DNA of 64,000 bases from Pseudomonas sp. S31 (GCF_016648105.1 NZ_JACVVE010000031.1:1-64000); one strand, 5' to 3'. Numbered from the stretch's first letter, positions 42,972 to 52,361 are shown. Translations and numbers: made by a program. The notes: generated from the sequence alone by a model not told the origin.

Positions 42972-45443
42972 ATGGCCAAGCCCCTGCAGGACTACAAGCG
43001 CAAACGCGATTTCAACGCCACGCCCGAGCCCAGCGGCAGCCGCGCCCGGGGCAAGCAGGCGCACGCCTTGCAGTACTGCATCCAGAAGCACGATGCCAGC
43101 CACCTGCACTACGATTTTCGCCTGGAGCTCGATGGCACCCTCAAGAGCTGGGCGATACCCAAGGGCCCGTCGCTCGACCCCAAGGTGCGGCGCCTGGCCG
43201 TGCACGTCGAGGACCACCCGCTCGACTATGCCGAGTTCGAAGGCGTTATCCCCGAAGGCCACTATGGCGCGGGCGACGTCATCGTCTGGGACCGCGGCGT
43301 CTGGGAGCCCGAGGGCGACCCACACGCCGCCTATGCCAAGGGTAAGCTGCGCTTTCGCCTGCAGGGCGAGAAACTCAGCGGCATCTGGAACCTGTTTCGC
43401 ACCCACCTGGCCGGCAAGAAGGAACAGTGGATGCTGGTCAAGTCGCACGACGGCGAAGCCCGTAGCGAAGCCGACTACAGCATCGTCGAGGCGCAACCCG
43501 ACAGCGTGCTCAGCGACCGCACCCTGATCCCTCGCAAAGCCAAGGCGGCCCCCGCCAGTCGCAAGGCCAAGACCACCGCGCGCACGGCCGCCCTGCCCGA
43601 TCAGCTGCAACCGCAGCTGGCCACCCTGGTCGATTCACCACCCAGCGGCGACTGGCGCTACGAAGTCAAGTTCGACGGCTATCGCATCCTCGCCCGTATC
43701 GACGGCGACGAGGTGCGCCTGTTCACCCGCAACGGTCACGACTGGAGCCGCAAGATGCCGCACCAGGTCGAGGCGCTGCGCGCCCTGGGCCTCGAGTCGG
43801 CGTGGCTCGACGGTGAGATGGTGGTCGTCGACGACAACGGCGTCGCCGATTTCCAGGCTCTGCAGAACGCCTTCGACACCGAGCAGGACGGAGGTATCAC
43901 CTATTACCTGTTCGACCTACCTTACCTCGCAGGCCAGGACCTGCGCCCGATGCCGCTGCAAGACCGTCGCCAAGCCCTGGAGCAGTTGCTGCGAAAAAAC
44001 GCCTCTGAGCGGCTCAAATACTCCGAAAGCTTCGACCAGCCAGTGGACTCGCTCCTGGCGAGCGCCTGCCAGCTCGAGCTGGAGGGCCTGATCGGCAAGC
44101 GCGCCGACAGCCCCTATACCGGCAAGCGCAGCGCCGACTGGATCAAGCTCAAGTGCAAGCAGCGCCAAGAGTTCGTCATCGTCGGTTTCACCGACCCCAA
44201 GGGCAGCCGCAGCGGCTTCGGCGCCCTGTTGCTGGCCCTGCACGACGACGTCACGGGGGAGCTGCGTTACGCCGGCAAGGTGGGCACGGGATTCAACGCG
44301 ACCACCCTGGCCAGTCTCCACGGCCGTCTCAAACCGCTGGAAATCTCCCGCCCGGCGCTGCCCACCCCCCCCACCGGCGCCGAGGCGCGTGGCGTGCATT
44401 GGCTCAAGCCACAGCTGCTGGCCGAGGTCGCCTATGCCCAGATGACCCGCGACGGCGTGGTGCGCCACTCGGTGTTCCACGGCCTGCGCGACGACAAACC
44501 CGCCACCGACATCGACCTGGAGCGCGCCATGCCTGGCAAGACCGCATCCAAGCCGCCCGAGGACGACCTCGGCGAGCTGCGCCTGACCCACCCCGATCGG
44601 GTGATCGACGCCAGCAGTGGCGCAACCAAGCGCGACATCGCCGAATACTACGCCCAGGTCAGCCCCTGGATCCTGCCCCAGTTGAAGCACCGCCCGGTCG
44701 CCTTGGTGCGCGCGCCGGATGGCCTGGGCGGCGAGCTGTTCTTCCAGAAGAACGCCGGCCAGCTGCATATCCCCAATGTCCTGACCTACGACAAGGCCGA
44801 GGCTGGCCAGGCAGCCATGGTCATCAACCGGCCCGACACCCTGCTCGGCGCCGTGCAGATGAACATGCTCGAGTTGCACACCTGGAACGCCACCGACAAG
44901 GACTTCGACAAGCCCGACCGCTTCGTCCTCGACCTCGACCCCGACCCTGCGCTGCCCTGGAAGGCCATGCTCGAGGCCACCCAACTGACCTTGACCCTGC
45001 TCGACGAACTCGGCCTCGAGGTCTTCATCAAGACCAGCGGCGGCAAGGGTATCCACCTGGTCGTGCCACTGACCCGCCGCGCCAGCTGGGACGAGGTGAA
45101 GGACTTCAGCCATGCCATCGTCACCTACCTGGCCAAGCTGTTCCCGGATCGGCTGAGCGCCGTTTCCGGGCCGAAGAACCGCGTCGGGCGGATCTTCATC
45201 GACTACCTGCGCAACGGCAAGGGTGCAACCACTGCCAGCGCCTACTCGCTGCGCGCCCGTGAGGGGCTGCCGGTGTCGGTGCCGATCTGGCGCGAAGAGC
45301 TGGCGCAGCTCAAGGGGGCCAACCAATGGCACATCGGCAACCTGCAACAGCGCCTGGCGGAAGTCGACGATCCTTGGGCCGCCCTGACCAAGACTCGCCA
45401 GTCGATCACCGCGCGCATGCGCAAGCAGATGGGCATGGCCTGA
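42972..45443 (+). CDS. ligD: Multifunctional DNA ligase D for non-homologous end joining
   Basis: An 823-residue enzyme in the Pseudomonas order: 3'-phosphoesterase (about 1-165, with HDASHLHYDFRLELDG and EGHYGAGDVIVWDRG), ATP-dependent ligase with nucleophile K233 in KFDGYR, and C-terminal primase/polymerase with D654 and D656 in LDLDPDP. It repairs double-strand breaks with Ku, encoded 3.2 kb downstream on the other strand. GGAG lies six bases before the ATG. A GGCTATAAC stretch near 42825 could be a -10 region. Confidence 0.97.
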   Translation: MAKPLQDYKRKRDFNATPEPSGSRARGKQAHALQYCIQKHDASHLHYDFRLELDGTLKSWAIPKGPSLDPKVRRLAVHVEDHPLDYAEFEGVIPEGHYGAGDVIVWDRGVWEPEGDPHAAYAKGKLRFRLQGEKLSGIWNLFRTHLAGKKEQWMLVKSHDGEARSEADYSIVEAQPDSVLSDRTLIPRKAKAAPASRKAKTTARTAALPDQLQPQLATLVDSPPSGDWRYEVKFDGYRILARIDGDEVRLFTRNGHDWSRKMPHQVEALRALGLESAWLDGEMVVVDDNGVADFQALQNAFDTEQDGGITYYLFDLPYLAGQDLRPMPLQDRRQALEQLLRKNASERLKYSESFDQPVDSLLASACQLELEGLIGKRADSPYTGKRSADWIKLKCKQRQEFVIVGFTDPKGSRSGFGALLLALHDDVTGELRYAGKVGTGFNATTLASLHGRLKPLEISRPALPTPPTGAEARGVHWLKPQLLAEVAYAQMTRDGVVRHSVFHGLRDDKPATDIDLERAMPGKTASKPPEDDLGELRLTHPDRVIDASSGATKRDIAEYYAQVSPWILPQLKHRPVALVRAPDGLGGELFFQKNAGQLHIPNVLTYDKAEAGQAAMVINRPDTLLGAVQMNMLELHTWNATDKDFDKPDRFVLDLDPDPALPWKAMLEATQLTLTLLDELGLEVFIKTSGGKGIHLVVPLTRRASWDEVKDFSHAIVTYLAKLFPDRLSAVSGPKNRVGRIFIDYLRNGKGATTASAYSLRAREGLPVSVPIWREELAQLKGANQWHIGNLQQRLAEVDDPWAALTKTRQSITARMRKQMGMA

Positions 45444-45477
45444 TGGAGCGCGCGACGATGGCAAAGGAGCCGAGCAC

Positions 45478-46521
45478 ATGAGCATCATCCAGGACTTCGA
45501 CCTGAACAACCTCGACCGCCTGTTGCGCACGTTCTCGCAGCGTGCACAGCCGCTGAACCTCGATACCCAGTTGCCCGAGCTGATGCATGCGCTGCAGGCC
45601 GATCATCTCGACCTGCTGCCATTGCCAGGCCAGGGCAATACCTTGCGCCGCTGGCAGACCTTGGCCCGCGTTGCTGGCTGCGACCTGGCCCTGGCCAAGC
45701 TCTACGAAGGCCACACCGATGCCTTGGCGATCCTCGCCGAATGCGGCGCGGCTCATCACGCCAGCGAAGGCATCTGGGGCGTCTGGGCGGCCGAGCCGCC
45801 CGAAGCGCGTACCCGCATCACTGCCCGCGACGGGGAACGGGTGCGCCTGGGCGGCCGCAAGGCCTGGTGTTCCGGTGCGCTGCAGATCGATCACGCGCTG
45901 ATCACCGCCTGGACAGACGACGATCAACCGCAACTGGTGGCGATCGATCTGGCCGACAGCGGCCAGCAGTTGCAGGTCGAACGTTGGCAAGCCTTGGGCA
46001 TGGCCACCACCACCAGCGTCGAACTGGAATTCGACAATGCACCGGGGATCGCCATCGGGCGTGCCGGGCAGTACCTGTCGCGCCCCGGCTTCTGGCATGG
46101 AGGGGCTGGCATCGCCGCTTGCTGGTATGGCGCCGCCGAAGCGCTGGCCGACTACTTGCGCGAGCACTGCCGCAAGCCACGCCCCGACCCGCATGCCAAA
46201 GCTCATCTGGGTGCCGTCGACGCAGCCTTGTCCGGCGCCCGCGCCAGCCTGCGCGAGTGCGCGGCGTGGATCGACCGGCAACCCGGCGCCGATGCCAGCT
46301 TCGAGGTGCGCCGCGCCCGGGCCCAGGTCGAGCAGGCCGTGGACCAGGTGATCCATCACGTCGGCCGCGCCCTCGGCGCCACGCCGTTCTGCCGTAGCCC
46401 TCACTTCGCCCGGCTCAGCGCCGACCTGCCGGTTTTCCTGCGCCAGAGCCATGCCGAACGTGACCTGGCCGCACTCGGTCAACAGTTGGCCCAGTTGCCA
46501 GCAGGGGCTTGGCAGCTATGA
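45478..46521 (+). CDS. Acyl-CoA dehydrogenase-like protein
   Basis: A 347-residue protein with the acyl-CoA dehydrogenase fold: RITARDGERVRLGGRKAWCS (beta domain), LVAIDLADSGQQ, and a C-terminal helical domain. It is shorter than the usual 380-390 residues and lacks a recognisable catalytic Glu motif at the C-terminus. It starts a four-gene coupled operon with a PIG-L deacetylase, a NodS-like methyltransferase and a glycosyltransferase. It probably modifies an acyl chain or amine in the product. AAGGAG lies upstream. Confidence 0.82.
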   Translation: MSIIQDFDLNNLDRLLRTFSQRAQPLNLDTQLPELMHALQADHLDLLPLPGQGNTLRRWQTLARVAGCDLALAKLYEGHTDALAILAECGAAHHASEGIWGVWAAEPPEARTRITARDGERVRLGGRKAWCSGALQIDHALITAWTDDDQPQLVAIDLADSGQQLQVERWQALGMATTTSVELEFDNAPGIAIGRAGQYLSRPGFWHGGAGIAACWYGAAEALADYLREHCRKPRPDPHAKAHLGAVDAALSGARASLRECAAWIDRQPGADASFEVRRARAQVEQAVDQVIHHVGRALGATPFCRSPHFARLSADLPVFLRQSHAERDLAALGQQLAQLPAGAWQL

Positions 46522-47273
46522 GCGAAAACCTGATCCAGGCCAGCAGCGGCACGCCCTGGGCCGCCTGGCAGCACTCGGCGCACCTGGCCCGGGCCACGTG
46601 GATGCCCCCGCAACAGCTGTGCCCGCCGGGCCAGCGCTTGGTATTGCTGGCACCGCATCCGGATGACGAGATCCTCATGGCCGGCGGCCTGCTAGGCGAA
46701 TTTCGCGGCCGCGAACAGGACCTGGTGCTGATTTCCGCCACCGATGGCGAAGGCAGCCACCCAGGCTCGGCGCACTGGACCGAGCATCGCCTGCGCCGCC
46801 AGCGCCCCCTGGAGAGCCGCCACGCGCTGGCACAGCTCGACCTGGACCTCAATCTGCTGGACTGGCGGCGCCTAAACCTCAAGGACGGTGACCTGCCACG
46901 CAACGAGGCGTTCCTGCTCAACCACCTGAACCAATTGCTCAAACCCGGTGACGTGCTGATGACCACCTGGCGTGGCGATGGCCACTGCGACCACGAGGCC
47001 GTCGGCCGCGCCGCAGCCCAGGCCAGCCAGGTGCGCCAGGCCCGGCTGGTCGAAGTGCCGGTCTGGGCCTGGCACTGGGCGCAGCCAGACGACCCGCGCC
47101 TGCCCTGGCCCCGCGCCCACCGCATCCAGCTCGACGAGGCCCGCGTGGCCCGCAAGCGCCAGGCGCTGGCCGCGCACGTGAGCCAACTGGAGCCCGACCA
47201 GGGGCGGCCACCCGTGCTACCCCCAGCTCTGCTCGATTGCCTGCTGCAACCTTTCGAACTGGTGTTCCTCTGA
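46518..47273 (+). CDS. PIG-L family zinc-dependent deacetylase
   Basis: A 251-residue LmbE-like N-deacetylase. The zinc site motif is LAPHPDDEILMAGG, with the third ligand in WRGDGHCDHEAVGR. Family members remove acetyl groups from N-acetylglucosamine conjugates (GlcNAc-PI, mycothiol and bacillithiol precursors). Its start overlaps the upstream stop (ATGA). The operon context suggests an amino sugar substrate. Confidence 0.92.
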   Translation: MSENLIQASSGTPWAAWQHSAHLARATWMPPQQLCPPGQRLVLLAPHPDDEILMAGGLLGEFRGREQDLVLISATDGEGSHPGSAHWTEHRLRRQRPLESRHALAQLDLDLNLLDWRRLNLKDGDLPRNEAFLLNHLNQLLKPGDVLMTTWRGDGHCDHEAVGRAAAQASQVRQARLVEVPVWAWHWAQPDDPRLPWPRAHRIQLDEARVARKRQALAAHVSQLEPDQGRPPVLPPALLDCLLQPFELVFL

Positions 47274-47284
47274 ATGGAGTTGTC

Positions 47285-47884
47285 ATGAGCCTCGATGCAC
47301 AGTATTTCGCCGACCTGTACGCCAGCAACGAAGACCCCTGGGCGTTTCGCACCCGCTGGTACGAGCGGCGCAAGCGCGACCTGGTGATGGCCAGCCTGCC
47401 GCGCCAGTGCTACCAAAGGGTGTTCGAGCCCGCTTGCGCCAATGGTGAACTGAGCGCCGCCCTGGCCGAACGCTGCGCTGAGTTGATGTGCCAGGACCTG
47501 GACCCCACCGCCGTCGGCTTGGCGCGCGATCGCCTGGCGCTGCTGGGCAATACCACGGTCGGCCTGGGCCACCTGCCCGGCGACTGGCCAGGCGGGCAGT
47601 TCGACCTGATCGTCCTCAGCGAAATCGGCTATTACCTCGACCCGACCGAGTGGCTGCAAGTGATCGAACAGTCGGTGCGCAGCCTGACCTACGACGGCGG
47701 CCTGTTGGCCTGCCATTGGCGTCACCCGATTGCTGGCTGCCCCCAGGACGGGCGCGAAGTACACGAGATGTTGGCCAGGCACCTGCCGCTGTACCGGGTG
47801 TTCCGCCACGAGGAAGGCGATTTTCTCCTCGAGTACTGGGCCTGCCAGCCCAGCGTGGTCGACCTGGACGAGACCTGCCCATGA
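47285..47884 (+). CDS. NodS-like SAM-dependent methyltransferase
   Basis: A 199-residue class I methyltransferase: EDPWAFRTRWYERRKRDLVM, VFEPACANGELSAALAERC (motif I) and FDLIVLSEIGYYLDP, matching the NodS family (PF05401) that N-methylates deacetylated chito-oligosaccharides. It starts 12 bases after the deacetylase stop, so it may act on the amine that enzyme releases. Its stop overlaps the glycosyltransferase start. Confidence 0.88.
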   Translation: MSLDAQYFADLYASNEDPWAFRTRWYERRKRDLVMASLPRQCYQRVFEPACANGELSAALAERCAELMCQDLDPTAVGLARDRLALLGNTTVGLGHLPGDWPGGQFDLIVLSEIGYYLDPTEWLQVIEQSVRSLTYDGGLLACHWRHPIAGCPQDGREVHEMLARHLPLYRVFRHEEGDFLLEYWACQPSVVDLDETCP

Positions 47885-48543
47885 TTGCCGTGGTCGTGCC
47901 GGCGCATAACGAAGCGCGGCGCCTCGGGCGATGCCTCAAGGCCCTCTCGGTGGCTGCGGCAATGGCCGAGGGCGAAGGCCATTCGGTGCAGATTCTGGTG
48001 GTACTCGACCGTTGCAGCGATGGCACCGCAGCGGTCGCGACGCGCCATGGCGTGGCGACGCTGGCGGTGGATGCCGGCAATGTCGGCATGGCCCGCCGTG
48101 CCGGCGCCCAGTGGATGCTCGAACGCGGAGCGCGCTGGTTGGCTTGTACCGATGCCGATAGCCAGGTGCCGCCTCATTGGCTGGTGTCGCAGTTGGCCTG
48201 CGGCGCCGATGCGGTGTGCGGCACCGTGCATGTGGCGCACTGGCAGCCTTGGCAGACGGCTGCCCTGCGCGCGCTTTACCACAGCCGTTACCAGGCCGAG
48301 GACGGCCACCGGCATATCCACGGCGCCAATCTGGGGGTATGCGCAAGGGCCTACGAGCGCGTCGGCGGGTTCCAGCCCCTGCCGGCCCACGAGGACGTGC
48401 GTCTGATCAGCGACCTGCAGGCCCACGGCGCGCAGATCGTATGGAGCGCGCGGCACAGCGTGGCCACCAGCAGCCGTACCGATAGCCGTGCGCGTGAAGG
48501 CTTTGGCGATTACCTGGCTGGTCTGGAGTCATCGTTGATCTAG
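47881..48543 (+). CDS. Family 2 glycosyltransferase
   Basis: A 220-residue GT-A glycosyltransferase: MIAVVVPAHNEARRLGRCLK, ILVVLDRCSDGTA, the metal motif CTDADSQVPP (D-x-D) and GANLGVCARAYERVGGFQP. It has no membrane helices, so it differs from NodC-type synthases. It is the last gene of the coupled set, and a REP follows. Donor and acceptor are unknown. Confidence 0.9.
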   Translation: MIAVVVPAHNEARRLGRCLKALSVAAAMAEGEGHSVQILVVLDRCSDGTAAVATRHGVATLAVDAGNVGMARRAGAQWMLERGARWLACTDADSQVPPHWLVSQLACGADAVCGTVHVAHWQPWQTAALRALYHSRYQAEDGHRHIHGANLGVCARAYERVGGFQPLPAHEDVRLISDLQAHGAQIVWSARHSVATSSRTDSRAREGFGDYLAGLESSLI

Positions 48544-48550
48544 CACGGTC

Positions 48551-48628
48551 CCTGTAGGAGCGGGTTTACCCGCGAACACGGGCAAAGCCCGTGCCATCCC
48601 CAGCAGCGCCTGCTTCGCGGGGCAAGCC
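48551..48628. repeat. REP element with a truncated partner
   Basis: An intact half (CCTGTAGGAGCGGGTTTACC then CGCGAA) at 48551-48576 and a short inverted half (GCTTCGCGGGGCAAGCC) at about 48612-48628 that stops before the CCGCTCCTAC part. It lies between the convergent glycosyltransferase and ku genes. Confidence 0.8.
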
Positions 48629-48657
48629 AATTGGGCAAGCCGGTAAATCACCCATGA

Positions 48658-49500
48658 TCAAGACGCCTTACGCGAACGCTTGGCGGGCTTCTTCTTCGCC
48701 GCCGGCGCGGCCTTGCCACCCAAGCTGCGCTTGAGCAGCTCGGTGAGGTCGATGATATCGGCGCCTTTCTGCGCCTCGCCGCCCTCGCCCTTTTCCACCA
48801 CGGCGATCTTGCCCTTGCTGGCCTTTTCCTCGACCAGGTCGAGGATGGTCTGGCGGAACGCATCATGGTAGTCATCGGGCGTCCATGACCCGCTCATGTC
48901 CTCCACCAGGCGCTTGGCCATGTCCAGCTCCCGCTTGTCGACCTTGGCGTCGGTCACGCTCGGGTCCAGCTCCAGTGTCTCCAAACCGCGTACCTCCTCG
49001 GGCCAACGCAGGGTGATCAGCACCAGTGCATCGTCCAACGGCCGCAACAACGCCAGATGCTGCTTGGTGTGCAGCACCACGGTGGCCAAGGCCACCTTGC
49101 CGGTACGCTCCAAGGTCTCGCGCAGCAAGGCGTACACCTTGCCACCGCGCTTGTCAGGGCTCAGGTAATACGGCGTGTCGAAGTGCTGCAAGGGAATGTC
49201 ACCGGCTTCGACGAACGAGAAGATATCGATGGTCTGCGTCGCCTCGGGCCGAGCTTCGCGGATCTCTTGCTCGCTGATGACCACATAGCGGCCTTTTTCA
49301 TACTCGACGCCCTTGACGATATTGTCCTTGTCGATCTCCTTGCCGGTCACCTTGTTCACCCGCTTGTAGCCCACCGGTTCCATGCTGCGCTTGTCGAGCC
49401 AGTCGAAATCGACACCGTCCGAGCGCACGGCGGTATTGAGCGACACCGGGATGTGCACCAAGCCGAAACTGATCGCGCCTTTCCAGATTGCCCGCGCCAT
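48658..49500 (-). CDS. ku: Ku DNA end-binding protein
   Basis: A 280-residue bacterial Ku: MARAIWKGAISFGLVHIPVS, PVGYKRVNKVTGKEI and the YYLSPDKRGGKVYALLRETL beta-barrel region. The C-terminus is a Lys/Ala-rich tail (KKKPAKRSRKAS) typical of DNA contact. It forms a homodimer that recruits LigD. GGAG lies seven bases before the start. Confidence 0.97.
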   Translation of the reverse strand: MARAIWKGAISFGLVHIPVSLNTAVRSDGVDFDWLDKRSMEPVGYKRVNKVTGKEIDKDNIVKGVEYEKGRYVVISEQEIREARPEATQTIDIFSFVEAGDIPLQHFDTPYYLSPDKRGGKVYALLRETLERTGKVALATVVLHTKQHLALLRPLDDALVLITLRWPEEVRGLETLELDPSVTDAKVDKRELDMAKRLVEDMSGSWTPDDYHDAFRQTILDLVEEKASKGKIAVVEKGEGGEAQKGADIIDLTELLKRSLGGKAAPAAKKKPAKRSRKAS

Positions 49501-49606
49501 TTGCCTGCTCCCAAGGTTGGCGCCCCTGAAGTCGGGGCCGCATACCTTATCGTGACTGCAGGCTGCCTCGAAGGTTTAGCCGGCCCGCCCTACGGCACCA
49601 GGTCAC

Positions 49607-50188
49607 TCAGTCGAACAACGCCTTGGCGAAGGCTGCCGCGGCAAGATGCACCTGGACCGACCAGTCACCCGCCGCGTCGCTGCCGGCATCATCGGAGATG
49701 TACTTCAGGCACAGGAACGGAATGCCCTGTTCACGGGCGATCAGCGCCAGCACGTAGCCCTCCATGTCGACCACATCGTACGGTGCCTTGCCGTGGTTGG
49801 TCTCGAAGCTGTCGCCCGTGCCGCAGGTGCCCAGGGGCAAGCCGGGCTTGCTCAACCCTTGTTCCAGCACCACCGGGATGTTCGCCAGCGGCGTCTCGTA
49901 GCGGGCGAAGCCCAGGGGCGTGACATCCATGTCCCGTTGCACGAAGCGCGTGCAGCACACCAGCTCGCCCTTGCCGTAGCGCGGGCTGCCGGCCGAGCCG
50001 AGGTTGACGATCAGCTTGGGCTTGCGCGTCTGCAGGGCCTTGGTCAGGGCGATGGCGGCGTTGACCTTGCCGATGCCGGTGAACACCGCGTCGACATGGC
50101 TGAAGGCATCGGCGGCCTCGGCTTCGAGGGCAAAGACAAAAAGGGTATCGGCCAGCGCGACGCTGGTGTGTTCATCGATGTGGATCAT
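49607..50188 (-). CDS. Purine nucleosidase/MTAN-like phosphorylase-fold protein
   Basis: A 193-residue protein of the PNP_UDP_1 fold: TGIGKVNAAIALTKAL, LIVNLGSAGSPRYGKGELVC, the ligand strand DVVDMEGYVLA and CLKYISDDAG. It is like 5'-methylthioadenosine/S-adenosylhomocysteine nucleosidase but shorter than the usual 230 residues. The start is MIHIDEHTSVALADT at 50188, with GGAAAG upstream. It could remove S-adenosylhomocysteine made by the methyltransferase encoded upstream. Confidence 0.85.
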   Translation of the reverse strand: MIHIDEHTSVALADTLFVFALEAEAADAFSHVDAVFTGIGKVNAAIALTKALQTRKPKLIVNLGSAGSPRYGKGELVCCTRFVQRDMDVTPLGFARYETPLANIPVVLEQGLSKPGLPLGTCGTGDSFETNHGKAPYDVVDMEGYVLALIAREQGIPFLCLKYISDDAGSDAAGDWSVQVHLAAAAFAKALFD

Positions 50189-50232
50189 GCGGGCTTTCCA
50201 GTTACCGGCAGTTGGGGAGGAGCCCGGCCACT

Positions 50233-51399
50233 CTAAAGGGCGACCGGGTCGGCTGCAAATGCCGGCGCGGTGCTCGTGGTGCAACCGCTGCCCCCCTCCT
50301 GCAGCACCTGCATGACCACCTGTTGCATGGCCTGCGCCTCGTTCAAGCCTGCCGCGCGAGCGTGCGCGAGACATTGCAGCTGCCGATCGGCACTGGTGCC
50401 CTCGGCGATGATGCGCCGGGCATGGCTGAAGGCATGTTCAGCGTCCCCGGTGTCGACTGGGTACATCGCCTGCAGCTGCGCCAACCAGCCCAGGGCAGTG
50501 GTCGGCAGTTGCGCTTGCACGCCGATGAACAGCCCGTGCAGGCCATGTCGCATGGCGCGCCAGTAGTTTTCCTGGGTGATCCAGCGCGTTTCTTCGGTAA
50601 GCGGCGCAGGATCGTGCCCAGGCGCAAGGCAATGCGCTACCAAGTGCCGGAACAGGCCGGCGATGCACAAGGCATCTTCCAGCCGCGGGCAGGCGTCGCA
50701 AATGCGCAGTTCGACGGTCGGGTAACGCCGTGAGGGGCGTATGGCCCACCAGAAGTCGCCGTCATCGGCCAACGCGCCGGTGCGTTGCAGCAATGCCCGG
50801 TACCGTTGATAGGCGCCCCAGTCGGCCAGGGGCTCGGGCAGGTTCATGTGCGGCCATTGCGCGCAGATGACCCGCCGATAGCTGCTGTAGCCCGTGACCT
50901 GGCCGGCCCAGAGCGGCGACGACGTGCTCAGCGCGAGAAACAGTGGCAGCCAGCGCAACACACGGTTGATCAGTTGCATGCGATCGCATTCGGCTGGCAC
51001 GCCCACATGCACGTGCAAACCGCACAGCAGGCTTTGCCGGGCAACATGCTGATAGTCGGCGAACACCTGGCGGTAGTGTGGCTCGGGTCGGGGGTGTTGG
51101 CGCTGCCACTGCGCGCAGGGATGGCTGGCGCCGCCGTACAAGCCCAAACCGTGCTCGGCCAGAGCCTCGACCAGGCGCTGCCGGTGGTCGACAAAGAAAC
51201 CCCGAGCCTGCTGCAGGTTGTGAAACACCGGCGAGGCGATCTCGATCTGGCTGCGGAACATCTCGTTCGCCAGGTAAGGGCCCACCGCCGCCTCGCAACA
51301 CCGGGCCACGGCCTTGCCCGGCGCCGCCAGCACGCGGCCATTGTCCAGGCATACCAGCAGGTACTCTTCCTCGATACCGAACGTGCAGGCCTCGGTCAC
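50233..51399 (-). CDS. Carboxylate-amine ligase, GCS2/YbdK family
   Basis: A 388-residue ligase: MTEACTFGIEEEYLLVCLDN matches the glutamate-cysteine ligase type 2 family, with GLHVHVGVP and VELRICDACPRLED. Such enzymes join an amine to a carboxylate with ATP. It starts five bases after the methyltransferase stop, hence a likely operon with that gene and the iron enzyme. A weak glutamate-cysteine ligase activity is known for YbdK; the product here is unknown. Confidence 0.9.
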   Translation of the reverse strand: MTEACTFGIEEEYLLVCLDNGRVLAAPGKAVARCCEAAVGPYLANEMFRSQIEIASPVFHNLQQARGFFVDHRQRLVEALAEHGLGLYGGASHPCAQWQRQHPRPEPHYRQVFADYQHVARQSLLCGLHVHVGVPAECDRMQLINRVLRWLPLFLALSTSSPLWAGQVTGYSSYRRVICAQWPHMNLPEPLADWGAYQRYRALLQRTGALADDGDFWWAIRPSRRYPTVELRICDACPRLEDALCIAGLFRHLVAHCLAPGHDPAPLTEETRWITQENYWRAMRHGLHGLFIGVQAQLPTTALGWLAQLQAMYPVDTGDAEHAFSHARRIIAEGTSADRQLQCLAHARAAGLNEAQAMQQVVMQVLQEGGSGCTTSTAPAFAADPVAL

Positions 51400-51404
51400 G
51401 GCGG

Positions 51405-52361
51405 TCAGCCATTGCGGGTGACGGTGAGCGCCACCGCAGCGATGCGCTCGACCTGCTGGTAACCTGGCTCACCCAGCTGTTCGCCAAACACATCGGGGTC
51501 GATTTCCCGGTACACCCACGACCAACGTGGCCCGGCAAGGCGCAAGCGCACGGCTTCGAGCAAGGCATCGCGGCCCTCGACGATGGCCACTCCGGTATAC
51601 AGCAACAGCGAGCCGCCTGGGCTCAGGCGCTCGCGCGCCTGCTCGACGATCCGCAGCGACAGCTCGGCGCCCAGCGCGCCACCTCCGTGACGGTAGGTGC
51701 GCTGGCCGACATCGAGCATGTACGGTGGGTTGGCGACGATCAGATCGAAGTTGCCAGCCAGGCCGTCGAGCAGGTCGCTGGGCTCCACCGACAGGTTGCC
51801 GACCCCGGCCAACGCCGCGTTGATGGCTGTGTAGCGCAGGGCCCGAGGGTTGATATCGACCGCGCTGACTTGCGCGTGCTGGGCGGCACGGGCGATCAGC
51901 AAGGCACCGATGCCGCTGCCGCAGCCGATGTCCACGGCATGCTGCACGCGGGTCGGATGGCGCTGCAGGTGGTCGTGGATGACCTGGGCAAAGCGATAAC
52001 TGTCGGGCCCGAAGAATACGGCGTCGGCGGCCTCGGTCGGATACGCCGAATGCACCAGCAGCAGGTCGTCGAGGCTCGACCAGCGCACGTTGCTGCGCAG
52101 CAGGCCACCCGGCTCCTCGTTCAGCACGCCGGCTTGCCGCAGCTGTTGCAATTCGTCGACGCAGACCAACGACGGGGCGAAAGGCCGGCTCCAACCGAAG
52201 ACATCGCGCAGGTTATGCGCTCGCTCGGCACCAGGCCGCGCGTTGTTGAGGGCATGGGTAGCGGGCGTGACGCAGGTGAACCGGTAGCCATCGGCGCGCA
52301 AACGCCGCCCCAGTTGCAGCAAGGCGGTATCCGCTTCGGTCTGGGCAGAGTCGAGTCGCAT
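51405..52361 (-). CDS. SAM-dependent methyltransferase with NPPY motif
   Basis: A 318-residue class I methyltransferase with motif I VDIGCGSGIGALLIA and motif IV DLIVANPPYML. NPPY is typical of enzymes that methylate a planar nitrogen (glutamine amide, adenine, guanine) such as HemK/PrmC or RsmC. The ATG at 52361 overlaps the stop of the iron enzyme by one base. An N-terminal domain of about 130 residues precedes the catalytic part. Substrate unknown; the operon suggests a small molecule. Confidence 0.87.
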   Translation of the reverse strand: MRLDSAQTEADTALLQLGRRLRADGYRFTCVTPATHALNNARPGAERAHNLRDVFGWSRPFAPSLVCVDELQQLRQAGVLNEEPGGLLRSNVRWSSLDDLLLVHSAYPTEAADAVFFGPDSYRFAQVIHDHLQRHPTRVQHAVDIGCGSGIGALLIARAAQHAQVSAVDINPRALRYTAINAALAGVGNLSVEPSDLLDGLAGNFDLIVANPPYMLDVGQRTYRHGGGALGAELSLRIVEQARERLSPGGSLLLYTGVAIVEGRDALLEAVRLRLAGPRWSWVYREIDPDVFGEQLGEPGYQQVERIAAVALTVTRNG

